This document shows, in pieces, positions 1-64,000 of a stretch of DNA of 64,000 bases; position 1 is the stretch's first letter; each line of letters starts with the position of its first letter. This DNA comes from Amorphochlora amoebiformis (taxonomy: Eukaryota; Cercozoa; Chlorarachniophyceae): contig BAAHQB010000001.1 of NCBI GenBank assembly GCA_054601695.1, positions 1,426,001-1,490,000 of the forward strand, written 5' to 3'. Below the pieces are notes generated by a model. The model did not search any database. It saw nothing but the letters and a program-made list of their open reading frames with translations, and had not been told where the DNA came from. The position numbers and the translations under genes are program-made.

Positions 1-126
1 CGATAGTGAAATATTTGTATATTTATTTTTTCTCTATTTCAGGATTAGCTGGATTTCTACATGCACAATATTTTACTTACACAACAAATAAATGAAGTAC
101 AATGTGTATATATATGTATATATATG

Positions 127-185
<59 letters not shown>

Positions 186-231
186 TATATATATATACAT
201 ATATACATATATACATATATATATATATAAG
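1..231. other. Left-edge non-coding stretch
   Basis: A pyrimidine-rich stretch ending in CAG at about position 42 looks like a splice acceptor, but the bases after it stay open in one frame only to a TGA at 93-95, and no donor lies before that stop. The rest is (TA)n microsatellite. I assign no exon. It is most simply intron of the gene that continues from 232, or the tail of an earlier gene. Confidence 0.4.
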
Positions 232-6428
<6,197 letters not shown>

Positions 6429-6876
6429 AAGTAGCTATAGATAGCAAAGCAACTGTGACCACCCAGCAGCAGAGTTGCCATATGCTTACAAATTGTAGAT
6501 TTACTAGATTTAATATCTTGAGCGCCGATATCCTGTGTATATTCTAGATATTCTAGCACTAGGTACTAGAGGTATTTCAAGAACCTTAGCTAGGCCTAGT
6601 ACTAGCTCTGGTAATTACTAGATTAGCAATAATTCAATAATTCATGGTATCAATTTATTAACGGTTCTTTAGTTTTCCTTTAGTACTACTAGACTAGTCT
6701 AGCTAGTAGTACTAGTAGTAATTCTAGTAATTGCTAGATGGATCAATTTTGAATTGCAAGTGATCATCAGTGCATACGGACACTATAGACATTTGTACTG
6801 GCCTATCCTGAGATCGAACTTCGGCTTATTTAATATTGCGATTTGAAGAGTCTAGAGTCAGGCTATCAGGACTGGG
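6429..6876. other. Convergent intergenic spacer, CTAG-rich
   Basis: This spacer lies between the TAG stop of the first gene and the TAG stop of SEH1 on the other strand. Positions about 6500-6740 are dense in CTAG and ACTAGT-type palindromes (for example CTAGCTAGTAGTACTAGTAG around 6697-6720). No ORF, tRNA-like fold or (TA)n block is seen. The same composition recurs in the other tail-to-tail spacers of the window. Confidence 0.75.
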
Positions 6877-15563
<8,687 letters not shown>

Positions 15564-15992
15564 CACGTTTTGCTATGGAAGCCGCGGGAAGGCACACCAG
15601 CGCTGGCTGTGTCCAGCGAGCCGCTTTTTAATTATTACTTTCATATATTGATATGAGATATTTATTATATCATATCAAATATACTCACATTGCTTGGACT
15701 CCGAACCCGAAGAAATACATAAAAACCACATTCTGGCACACGCCGAGTTCAGAAGGGTTGCCGCTGCCTGTCTTTTTCTGCTTGTTTGTCTCTTGTATGG
15801 GACAACAAGCCTTTTCAACGATGGAAGGGGTTCGTGAAATACTTTTGACTTTTTTTTTTTGCGTTTGTTCGCTCACGGGGGATCGCACAGCACTCATGCA
15901 TGTTTCATTTGCTCATCTCCGTGCCAAAATATTCAGCTTGCTGCAAGATTGAGCACGACCACAGAGGGCCAGATGGTACGAATGTCCACCCT
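15564..15992. promoter_or_regulatory. Divergent intergenic region between SEH1 and the PDZ-HAD gene
   Basis: About 430 bp of ordinary, mixed composition, with no (TA)n array and no CTAG clustering, lies between the SEH1 start (15563, -) and the tentative start of the next gene (15993, +). It presumably holds both promoters and 5' leaders. I see no clear TATA box or other motif. A run of ten T is present at 15849-15858. Confidence 0.5.
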
Positions 15993-17835
15993 ATGAATTA
16001 CAGCGCTAATATTCATGTGGCTGGTATAGGGGGGCGGTAGATGCCCGGCGCAAGCCGTAGACCTAGATCATCCGCTGGATGTGAAGTTCGACTACGCCCC
16101 AGCGAAAGAAATGTGAGTCCTACGGGTGCATGTATGTGAAACTCACAGTATTGAGACATTAATTTTTCATCGTTTTCTTTATTCTTCCTTTACCTTAGGG
16201 GAGGTTTAAGGGTAAGCGGATTGTACGGAAAAGCAAAGCTTCGGGAGAACGATGTTATATTGAGTGGTAACAAACAACCCATGTCCTCCCATGAACATAA
16301 CTTATCTCTATTTCAGTAAATGGTAAAATGCTGAAGAACCTCGAAGGCCAACAGCTAATACAGACTTTCAAGCAGGCAATTGAGAACGCGCACGGGGTAA
16401 CTCAATCCAATACAAGAGCGCCACACTAAACCCACTTTCATGTATCACAGCAAGGCGATAAGCTTGTAAAGCTACGGATTTTGAAGGGGAAGGAGAAGAT
16501 GAAGGAGAAGGGGAAGGAAAAGGCACACGGTATTTCGACAAGCATTGCTGAGGGTGCCAAGGCGGAGGTGGACAGCAAGTCTATGAAAGGGAAGAAGCTC
16601 CTCCCCTTGCCACCGAAGAAGATAAAATTGGTTCTGTGGGACATGGACAACACTTTGTTGTCGATGCACACGCGCGGGGTGTGGTTCAACAAGGTATCAC
16701 GTCAGATACCTGCCCTTTCGCGAGCTGATTCGAATTCTCGGCAGGTGGAGGACCTGTTCGAGCACGTGACATTGCCCTTCCTTCAACTTGTTCCCCGACT
16801 GCTCAAAGAGGGTTTCCAGGTAATGGCAATTTAAACACCATGTATTTAAACACCTTTTACACACGGCCCTGATGTATGTTCTCGGCCCACACCTCCTGCA
16901 GATATTTACAAGGATAATTCATAGGGAACCCACCAACCCCCGCTCCGCCTCTAACAAACCACCTGTACTTTTCACATTCTCTCACTCCTGCAGATATTTA
17001 CAAGGATAATTTATATGGAACCCACCAACCTCTGCTCCGCCTCTAACAAACCACCAGTACATTTTCACACTCTCTCACTCCCGCAAATGTACGTATTTAT
17101 ACCACCAGTGCTGCCCCACCACAATGGTGAGATATTTTACTGCATTCATATATCATCACGTTAAATTTTGCACTTAAGGTTGGTGTTGTAACTTTCTCGG
17201 ATGCGGAGGTAGCCAAAATCTACAGCGAAATGGTATACAGATACTATGCATGGTGAATGGATATAATGTGCCTCTCTTCTTACCAGGAGGGCCGTAAGGG
17301 GAGGGGAGGCGAGGATCTAGTGGGACCAGTGATCCATGGAGCTATAACACAAGCGGCCCTGTCTAGTGGAGTAGACTCCAAAACAGCCACTCAATCAGCC
17401 ACGAAGACTGTCGAGCAGCTCTACGTTGTTGGAGCCCTCCCTGATTTCCGAAACATGCACACTGTGCGTTTCCCTATCCACTTCCCTTCTTTCTTTAAAC
17501 CTGACTACATCTGAGAGATGGCTTTTTATGGCCAGGTTGAGTTTCAAAAGAAGAGGATGCCCATGAGCAAGTTCTGGCATATCGAGAAGGTCTAAGTACA
17601 GACTGTATTCTTCGTTTCAACAAGAATCTCTGCGGTCGAGACACTCCTCATATTTACTTCCCCCACCCTGATTTAATCCAGGTGAAAGATCTGCATCAGA
17701 AGAGGTTTCCAGGATCTCCGCGAATCAAAAACGAAGAAATCCTTTTTTTTGACGACTCCGCCTCGAACATATGCGCGGTAAACTTTCCACGTCTACAGAA
17801 TGTGTAGTTGTAATCAATACATACGTACAAATCTG

Positions 17836-17885
<50 letters not shown>

Positions 17886-17980
17886 GTATAGAGCACTATC
17901 GGGTGTGGCAGATACACCCTGTATATATATATATATATGTATATATAAAATATACACACACAATATGTAAATATATATAT

Positions 17981-18013
<33 letters not shown>

Positions 18014-18168
18014 GTATACATATATATGTGTATATATATATGCATTATATATACATATTTGTATTTGCATGCATACATATATACATGTGTTCCCTGCACA
18101 CACATACAGAAATTTATCTTTACACACATATATAACATATATATATATATATATATATATGTTTATAT

Positions 18169-18223
<55 letters not shown>

Positions 18224-18307
18224 ACTATAAATATATTTGTGTACGTACATATACATATATTCTCTGTAAACACACAGATGAATATATAGATATTATACCT
18301 CGAAATA

Positions 18308-18348
<41 letters not shown>

Positions 18349-18379
18349 TACATATATATATATGTATATATATTATATG

Positions 18380-18446
<67 letters not shown>

Positions 18447-18819
18447 CTAAAATTATATGTACATACGTACATATATATATATATATATATATGTGTGCGT
18501 GTGTGTGTGTGTTTGACGCAACGCGAAAAGAGACTCAGATGGTTGTTTGATAGAGAGTTAACGTAGTAGAAGTGTGCATGTGACATGACAGCGCATGACC
18601 ATCAAGTCCATGTCACGTAACAGCAAGTCACGTTATAACGTGTCGCCCGGTGGGTACGCAATGGATTTTTAACATAACCTTCATTTTTCTTGAACTTCTC
18701 TAATAATGCAGGCCGAAAGAGATGATGTGAATGCGAGATTGGTGGATCCGTCGAATGCATTTACTGAGAAGGACTGGCTTGAAGCCATCGAGGCTTTGCA
18801 GAAAGAGGAGAAATCTTGA
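15993..18819 (+). CDS. PDZ-like domain fused to a HAD-superfamily phosphatase
   Basis: Exons: 15993-16023 (tentative first), 16061-16112, 16199-16266, 16317-16396, 16451-16693, 16745-16819, 17179-17232, 17287-17463, 17536-17589, 17682-17777 and 18712-18819 (TGA). The product is about 345 residues. Residues about 12-95 look like a PDZ domain ([18 protein letters not shown], then [12 protein letters not shown], then KLVKLRIL). A Lys/Glu-rich linker follows, then a HAD core: motif I DMDNT (about 141-145), motif II T in VVTFSD (about 188), a Lys in PMSKFW (about 272) and motif IV FFDDS (about 302). All catalytic positions are present, so it is probably an active Mg-dependent phosphatase, with the PDZ part recruiting partner or substrate; that role is inference. 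The first exon is uncertain: it rests on ATG 15993 with a 31-37 nt intron, and a distant 5' exon is possible. Most introns are 50-72 nt; the last (17778-18711) is filled with (TA)n. Confidence 0.85.
16901..17084. repeat. 92-bp tandem duplication in an intron of the PDZ-HAD gene
   Basis: The block starting GATATTTACAAGGATAAT recurs at 16901 and 16993 with a few substitutions. Each copy ends with a CTCTCACTC(C/T)(T/C)GCA stretch resembling a splice acceptor. It lies in the 359-nt intron 16820-17178, whose used acceptor is at 17178. Confidence 0.85.
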
Positions 18820-19349
18820 TTGTACAGCACATGCTTAGAGAATCTAGAACAGAATTCGATTTGTCCTCCGCGCATGCAATGTTAATTATCCCAGCCTGAT
18901 CATCAGTCTACATATCGATCTACTTAGATTCTCTAGATTCTACTAGATCTAGCCACTAGAGATTGCATGTGTATGTACATTTGTAGTGTAAAACTAGCAT
19001 GATAAGTCTCTAGATTTGCTAGAGAAGAACGGAAGGACGTAATATTGCTAGGATCTAGTAGATCTAGTAGATCGTGCTAGCTAGTACCTGTAGAGTACTA
19101 CAGTAGTACTAGCTAGTAGTAGTAGCTCTGGGTGATGTTCTTAAATACCTAGAATACTAGTGAATGCACCGGTAGCTAGCTAGCTAGGTCAATAGCCTTA
19201 TATCTTCTATCTGGCAATCTCTAGAATCTAGGTATGCATGATCAACTAGATCAACTGTGATGCCGAGACTACGGATAAGTACTCCCGATGAAATTCAACT
19301 TTAAACATTGCCCCAAAGAATGTCAGCCTACGTGTAAGTTCTTGAACCA
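18820..19349. other. Convergent intergenic spacer, CTAG-rich
   Basis: This lies between the TGA of the PDZ-HAD gene and the TAA of INTS9. Positions about 18910-19260 are packed with CTAG, often inside TCTAGA, ACTAGT, AGATCT or GCTAGC palindromes (GTAGCTAGCTAGCTAGG at about 19171). No ORF, RNA gene or simple repeat is seen. Confidence 0.8.
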
Positions 19350-39090
<19,741 letters not shown>

Positions 39091-39411
39091 GTCTTCTGCA
39101 AGTATCTTAATATTTCGCAGCGGCACAAAGCCAGGCGCACGCGCGAACATTCTTTTGCACGCGAGGGTACTTACGCATCTGGAGGACCGACATTTGCAGC
39201 TGTCACTCTGCGTGAGCGTGACGGCGCGTGCGTGATATCATAGTCACTCGGATGAGTCACACGTTATATTTTCTTGGTTATAGATATTCTTAGAGGTCTG
39301 GTTTGGTTATGTTAGGGAAATTTTACGGTGCATAACTCCATAAAGGTGAAACTGCCATCGACCGAAATATCTCGAAGGGCTACTTACACGCGACACGAGA
39401 GAGCGGGAACA
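39091..39411. promoter_or_regulatory. Divergent intergenic region between INTS9 and the repeat-protein gene
   Basis: These 321 bp lie between the INTS9 start (39090, -) and the next start (39412, +). Composition is ordinary. A GC-rich part with GCGCGTGCGTG-like sequence lies at about 39220 and AT-richer sequence next to the + gene. It presumably acts as a bidirectional promoter; I cannot point to a specific element. Confidence 0.5.
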
Positions 39412-40986
39412 ATGGCGGACGACAAGGCTGTAATGGATCAAGAGTTGAAAGATAGGCGTACATCAGTGACAATGGCGAAGGTGGGAGATTGTTGGTTGAT
39501 ATTCAAGCGAAATCCGGACCTAATTTGATTGTGGTGCTCTTTGAAATGCTCCAGCGAGCTTCGGTAAGCGCCCAAAAAGACGCGATGCGCGAACAGCGCG
39601 CGCTGGAGAGCGAAAATCGCAAGAATCGTCGCGACAGCATTCGCGCCGCCAAATCTGCTGCTTCGGTGTGCGATATTTGACAATTTTCTGAAGATTTCCC
39701 CGCCTGCATCGCTCTAATTGCACAACCACAATATCAGACTGCTCAGAAGGAGGCTATGCGTGAGCAGCGGGCTCTCGCCTCCGAAAACGCAAAGAATCGC
39801 CGCATGTCTGTACAGGCCGCCAAGAAGGCCGCTGATGACGCCAAGAAGGAGGCTGTGCGTGAGATGCGTGCTCTAGAGTCCGAGAACAAGAAGAACCGTC
39901 GCCAGTCTATTGCCATCGCCAAGAAGCTTGGAGACCAGGCTCAAAAGGAAGCCCAGCGTGATCAACGTTCACGTACGTGAATCCCCATTTGTAGTAGAAT
40001 GTTGGCTCCAAGTCACTTCCGTATAACTAAACACCTCTGATACCATCCATTTCAGTCAAGTCTGAGAACGAGTACAACCGCCGACAGGCTACGAAAAAGG
40101 CTGTGGAGCTCTCAAATGAGGTATAAATAAGTTTTCAGCCTTTAGAGGTGTGGAAGGTTTCCTGAACAACTTTTACTTTTAAACCCAACATCAACATACC
40201 TTTCCTTGTACAAATGTATTGATGGATATTGCACAGGCCTTGAAAGAGGCCCAGCGCGAGCAAAAATCCGCCGAATCTGAAAACGCCTACAACCAGAGAA
40301 AGTCTAAGCAGGTCAGGCGAACGTCAACTTGTTTTTGGGATTCAACTTACTGAGATACGTTCATTTCACTTTTAATGTGTCCAACCTCTCCCAGGCTGCT
40401 ATCGAGATGGCTGAGGAGGAGCAGGAACGTCGCATTCGTGAGCAGCGTAATGCTCAAGCAAAAAAAAAAACTACAAATATCTCAGTATAGTGTGGGGGTA
40501 GTATTTGAGGTTGCTGATTTCGTTTCCTCCACTCGGCAGGTTCGGTGCAGTCCTTGGAAAACCATGAACGCCGCAAGAACAAGAAGGTTGCTGATAAAGT
40601 GACAGCCAGGGAGCGTGTGCGTCAGGTTATAGAAGACTTTTCTGGTAATACTGTTGATCTAAATGCTTGTTATTAATTACACACACTCACGCTCAACGTC
40701 GCTTGCAGGTGGCACCCTCGAAATGGGTCTCAGTTCCAAGCCCTCCGGGCCTATTGTCGTCTCTCAGAACGGCGATAAGCTTGCTGAGTGCAAATCGGTT
40801 AGTTGACGCACACCTAATACGAACATTATATTGCCTGGTCGTAAAGTATGAAGAATAATCCTACAGGGTGGCGAGGTCAGCATCGAGTGGAAAAAAATTT
40901 CTGAAAACCCTCAGGCTCCGTTTGTGATTGCTGCATGGTGATAACATATATGTTTTTCACATATACATACACATGCATATAAATAT

Positions 40987-41018
<32 letters not shown>

Positions 41019-41123
41019 GTATACATACATATATATGTATTCACTATGTATCATATATATATATATATAAATATATTACACATATACATACGTATATATA
41101 CATATATATATACATACATGTAT

Positions 41124-41179
<56 letters not shown>

Positions 41180-41181
41180 TA

Positions 41182-41258
<77 letters not shown>

Positions 41259-41285
41259 TATTTATACATATACATATTACATATG

Positions 41286-41330
<45 letters not shown>

Positions 41331-41414
41331 CATATGTATATATGTGTCTGTGCATGTATTCAGTAGAACCTTCCAAAATATATTCATCATACGTTACACA
41401 CATAAATACATAAG

Positions 41415-41451
<37 letters not shown>

Positions 41452-41863
41452 CATGTGTGTATGTACATACGTGTATTTATATATATATATGTGTATATAT
41501 ATAATATATTAATGTATATACACATATCTTGATGTAAATTTTGTGTTTAATCTCCTTTCTAGTGGCAAGGAGATAAAGATCCCCGTGGAGGAGTTCGTCG
41601 TTATCAAACCTGGTGACAAGAGGAAGATTGCACCGGGCAAGATTCTCACGTTTACTGAGTTTGTTACAGTTTACCCCAAAAAGGTAACACGCTAGTTTCG
41701 TATCAGCCATGAGTTCTGATGCCATTTTCTGCAACAAACAGGAACACAAGTCCGCCTCTTTGATAAAGGAAGGTATGAAACCATGAACTTACTAAGCCGG
41801 ATGAGATTGCCCCAACTAGTGCAAATCCACACATGTGGATCACAAGGTATGGCAGAGTGTTAG
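39412..41863 (+). CDS. Charged repeat protein with C-terminal beta-rich region, family unrecognised
   Basis: Exons: 39412-39480, 39555-39665, 39738-39972, 40056-40120, 40237-40311, 40395-40484, 40540-40644, 40709-40797, 40867-40937, 41563-41683, 41742-41772 and 41820-41863 (TAG); about 370 residues. From about residue 25 to 260 it carries about six degenerate copies of a 34-37-residue unit ([21 protein letters not shown]...AKK), probably a long charged helix or coiled coil. The last about 130 residues contain [24 protein letters not shown] and [14 protein letters not shown] and look like strands. I do not recognise the family. Oddity: exon 40395-40484 has an 11-A run that breaks the frame. 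Only with one fewer or more unit (net change to restore frame) does NYKYLS, the GTATAG donor at 40485 and the next exon's phase agree. An alternative last exon (41921-41937) is possible. Confidence 0.8.
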
Positions 41864-56457
<14,594 letters not shown>

Positions 56458-56476
56458 TTCCGGTTTTCCTGAGAAC

Positions 56477-57688
56477 ATGGCGGCGGCCGTGATCGCCTCT
56501 GAATACAGCGACCTCAAATCCGATGGAATGTCTTCCAGCGGCAAGATTCATCGATCGCACTCGTGCGAGCAAGTGGCAAAGAAAAAGATGGATGTGGCGG
56601 AAACGATGGCGCGCCTGAAGCTAGCCGGAAAGTCCGAGTACTGGTGGGTTTCAGAGAAGGAGATCAAATTCAAGAGTGAGAAGCCCAAGTTTGGCAAGCT
56701 CTGCAGGATTCAAAAGGCAGAGTGGAGAAGTTTGACTATCGCAGTCAAGACTCTGAAGGAACCGATCAGGTCGATACTGCAATTCCGCGCGAATTCTGTC
56801 CCTGAAGCTTTCACACTTCATTACACAGGCACGCTACGGATGAGATAGAAGAGCTCCTACGTGAGATAGCTATCTGGAAAACTCTACGACACCCGAACAT
56901 TGTGATGTTTCTGGGTGCGAGCTCTCGTCCCGATATGGTAGGCGAGACCTTTTTTCCTCACTCACGCCCACGCCCCTAAATATCTTCCCTCCCTCTCTTT
57001 CCTCCTCCCTTACGTCCATGACTTGACCCTCCATCTTCATTAATTTTCTTCCCTGTGTACCCTGCAAACTCTACCCTACCCTTCCGTCGGATCAGAACTA
57101 AAAAGTCGATGTATTTAGGGCCTAATGCTTTTGATGGAATACATGCCCAGCGGTAGTCTACAACAATATTTGACCACACGGTTGAAGATTAATGCTAGGG
57201 AGTCCTGGAAGATAGCGCTGGACATCTCGTCAGCCATGGCGTTTCTTCACTCGTGCAGTCCTCCTGTAATCCATGGAGATCTACAACCAGAAAATATACT
57301 CTTCAACTCCTTCGGGGACGCAAAGATTGGTGACTTTGGTCTCAGCAAATACGTGCGAGCTACACCCCCGTCCTCCGGATCAGCACAAAAGCACGTGCGT
57401 TACTTAGCCCCAGAGATTCTGCTGTGGATGTCAGTGTCGCTGAAGTCTGACGTTTACGCATTCGGAATGATTTTACTGGATCTGTTCACGAAGGGACCGA
57501 AGCATTCAGACTATCTTAAGGTGGCGAAGGGATCGGCCAAGATTCCGGTGGATGATTGCAAGAACTCATACGCCAAGGAAGTCGTCCTCAAGTGCATCGA
57601 GGCAGATATCAAGAAGCGAGCCTCCTTCGTTGATATCGTCAACGATATCGAAGTATTCAATAACCGCGAAAAGTGCACGATAGTGTAA
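56477..57688 (+). CDS. Protein kinase (TKL-like) with C-terminal CaaX-like motif
   Basis: Three exons, 56477-56769, 56829-56937 and 57119-57688 (TAA), give 323 residues. The kinase domain runs from about residue 70: VAIK-type lysine in TIAVKTLK (about 91), helix C glutamate (about 110), RHPNIVMFLGA, hinge LLMEYMPSGSL, catalytic loop HGDLQPEN (186-193), IGDFGLSKY (DFG at 206), LAPEILL, and SDVYAFGMILLDLFT. The gating and APE-region style resembles TKL or receptor-interacting kinases. Oddities: HGD replaces HRD, the catalytic-loop lysine is Gln, and the glycine loop (KFGKLCRIQKAEW) is degenerate, so activity may be reduced or atypical. The chain ends ..REKCTIV, which fits a CaaX prenylation site and suggests membrane anchoring. 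Introns are 59 and 181 nt, with no (TA)n. The start ATG sits in GAACATGGCGG. Confidence 0.95.
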
Positions 57689-58692
57689 ACGTTGAGCTCT
57701 ACCCGTCTCCAGTCTAAGCCAGCACAAAAATATAGGCATTTTAATTCTAAAGGATTGCTATACGCAGCCAACAGCTTTAAAGTACACTTTAATTTTTGTG
57801 CTCTTCATTCAGAATGGACAAGCAAGTCGTCGACGTCTCTCTATTCTATAAATTTCTCTTTCTCGTAGTGAGTCACAGCAAGCATCTGGCAGTACCACCC
57901 TATCGCCCTATTCGCGTGGCAAATTTATCACTAAAATCTTCTTTTCCGTGAAGTCGGATTAAATGATTTTTACATAAGTATGTATATAGTATATCGTGAT
58001 ATATCAAAAAAAAATTTATATATGTAGTATCTAGAATATATGCCACATGTGACATACTAGTATATATATATATATGTTTTGTAGACATATATTAAATATA
58101 TATCAAGTATATATACACATATACTACATTTTGACAAATATGTTAACTGCCAGATCTGGGCATTTTTTAATCTAAAAATTTCAAATATCTGGCTTTTGAT
58201 ACTAGTGATATATCCAGTAGATCTAGCATCTAAAGCATATCTAGTATATATATATTTCTACATGTCTAGATGTGTGTTCTAGATACTAGATATATCTAGA
58301 TATATGTATACTAGATATGCCAGTACAACTGTAGCTAATGTATATCATACCGTTTACTAGTATCGGTATATCGTGCGCGTTGAATTAATCGTAGCGAAAC
58401 ATTTACAAAATTTGTAATGATCATTCTCAAGATTCTTCTTCCTCATACACTACATCATGGTCTAGCTATGGCATGTGAGCATCTCAATCATAGTATCTAC
58501 AGCGGACTCGAATGTCTAGAATGTGTACAATATATACACACACCCCCATACATACACACCTAGACACACACACACACACATATATATATATGTATATATA
58601 TATATATACATGTATCTAACATCCATACATTAATGAAGATTTAAAGTCTATTAAAATCTGCATGTTCATTAGGCTACCCAGCGACGCTAGCG
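57689..58692. other. Convergent intergenic spacer, CTAG-rich in part
   Basis: It lies between the kinase stop and the ankyrin-gene stop. Positions about 58010-58340 hold repeated CTAG, CTAGATATATCTAG-like and ACTAGT sequences. Positions 58540-58610 hold short CA and TA repeats. No coding exon was seen. Confidence 0.7.
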
Positions 58693-62508
<3,816 letters not shown>

Positions 62509-62809
62509 CTGCAGGTTAAGCTTAGACTTAGGGTTAGAGCTAGAGAGAAAGAGAGAAAAAGGGAGGGAGAGAAAGAAGGCCAGGGCTAGACTCAAGAAAA
62601 ATAACAGCGAACACCCAGATATATGGGCTAATTACAAGCGGTAGCCCTAACCCGAAACCAAATTAGGACAACCGTATTTAGGTTGTACGGCACGTTCATA
62701 AAAAAACTTGATGTTAATCCTACCCTTTCACAGGTCGCAAAACTCTACAAAATACATCTAGGTATATGGATAATATACATAATATACATATAATATATGT
62801 ATTTTTATG

Positions 62810-62878
<69 letters not shown>

Positions 62879-62924
62879 CTATATGTATATTTACATACAT
62901 ACATATATATATATTTATATATAT

Positions 62925-62957
<33 letters not shown>

Positions 62958-62977
62958 AATATATATATATATAAATA

Positions 62978-63014
<37 letters not shown>

Positions 63015-63741
63015 GTGTGTTTTTATGTATATATATGTAAGGACAGCATAAATACTCTCACAGGTCAAAACCAGTATGTTCATGTGCACACGGCTAGCTT
63101 ACATTCTCTCACAGATAGTGTATTGTACGCGTCCAGTATGCATGTTCTCACATGTTGGAAACCCCATGTATATGTTCGCATATATTTATGCTCTCATAAG
63201 ACGGAAATCCCTACCTATATATATAAAGGGAAGACTATATGCTCTCACAATAGGGAAACCCCTGTGGATACACATATACTGACGATATACTCATACATCT
63301 TACAGGGGGGTAACCCTATGTACATACTTGCTAACCCTAACGCTAACCTTAACACTAACCCTTCCACTAACACTAACCAGTACCCTAACATTATCTCTAA
63401 CCTTAATGACCCTAACTCTAGTCTTAACACAAATCCTAACCTTAGCTACAACCTTAACACTAACCCTAATCTTCATTTAACACTAAAATTAACCTTAGTA
63501 ACCTTAGCTCTACCTTAACGCTAACCCTCACGAGAGACCTAACCCTGGTGAATACTAATGCTTAGTGTTTTAAGATTTAAAATGGGCTTAACCTGCTCTA
63601 TGCAATGGCGTGCGTTCCTTGACATCCTTTGATGAGACGGATGCCTGGGGTTAGGGTAAGGGTTTGGGTTAAGGTTAAGGTAACGGTTAGGGTTATATAT
63701 ATATATACATATATATATATGTATATATATATATATACATG

Positions 63742-63794
<53 letters not shown>

Positions 63795-63838
63795 TATATA
63801 TATTCAATATATATATATATATATATATATACGTCTAT

Positions 63839-63881
<43 letters not shown>

Positions 63882-64000
63882 CATGTACACAACACATATA
63901 CAAACATATACACTCAACCATATACTTGTACAATCCATCCCTAACCTGAATCCTAACCTTCTAACCTAACCCCACCCCTAACTCCAAGCTGAGTTGCAAC
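62509..64000. other. Right-edge stretch without an assigned exon
   Basis: It contains GA-rich sequence (62534-62580), CA/TA repeats (62815-63020), a degenerate minisatellite with CTCTCACA-type cores every about 50-70 bp (63050-63310), telomere-like CTAACC units with many variants (63333-63540, 63935-64000) and TTAGGG-like units (63646-63697), with (TA)n between. A possible + strand exon at 62735-62761 (after CCCTTTCACAG, before GTATAT) stands alone and was not called. Confidence 0.55.

Noticed and set aside
62735-62761. Isolated + strand exon after CCCTTTCACAG
   Set aside because: No partner exon or start was found on this strand; it may be chance.

Overview
This is a nuclear eukaryotic window. 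The evidence is spliceosomal GT-AG introns on both strands, interstitial TTAGGG/CCCTAA telomere-type arrays, ordinary use of TAA, TAG and TGA as stops, and conserved eukaryotic genes (INTS9, SEH1, TAM41, a protein kinase, an ankyrin protein). I cannot name the species; an intron-dense microbial eukaryote is most likely. Most long open frames in the window are artefacts of (TA)n, (CG)n, (CT)n and telomeric repeats. The real coding sequence is in small exons (11-570 nt, many about 20-30 codons) that I reconstructed by reading splice sites and matching intron phase exon by exon.

Layout. Eight genes alternate strictly in strand: (1) 232-6428 +, an unrecognised protein cut by the left edge; (2) 6877-15563 -, SEH1 nucleoporin, complete in 13 exons; (3) about 15993-18819 +, a PDZ-like domain fused to a HAD-type phosphatase; (4) 19350-39090 -, INTS9, complete in about 32 exons; (5) 39412-41863 +, a repeat-rich charged protein; (6) 44691-56457 -, TAM41, complete in 11 exons; (7) 56477-57688 +, a protein kinase with a CaaX-like tail; (8) 58693-62508 (and probably beyond) -, an ankyrin-repeat protein. 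The head-to-head spacers are short (429, 321 and about 20 bp). The four tail-to-tail spacers are the places rich in CTAG tetranucleotides.

Introns fall into two classes: about 50-nt introns of ordinary composition, and introns of hundreds of bases to over 2 kb filled with (TA)n blocks, other simple repeats and telomere-like arrays. The most unusual signal is that several large introns carry degenerate extra copies of the edge of the neighbouring exon together with its splice site: donor-side copies lie downstream, an acceptor-side copy lies upstream, and in TAM41 a whole exon is copied with a frameshift. Introns here may have grown by repeated tandem duplication across splice junctions. Other striking features are a pure 280-bp (CG)n tract inside a SEH1 intron, a 46-nt-arm inverted repeat, and oppositely oriented kilobase-scale (CT)n and (GA)n tracts flanking three TAM41 exons.

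The genes do not form a pathway. INTS9 acts in nuclear RNA 3'-end processing, SEH1 at the nuclear pore and the GATOR/SEA complex, and TAM41 in mitochondrial cardiolipin synthesis. They are ordinary housekeeping neighbours in an unusually repeat-inflated locus.
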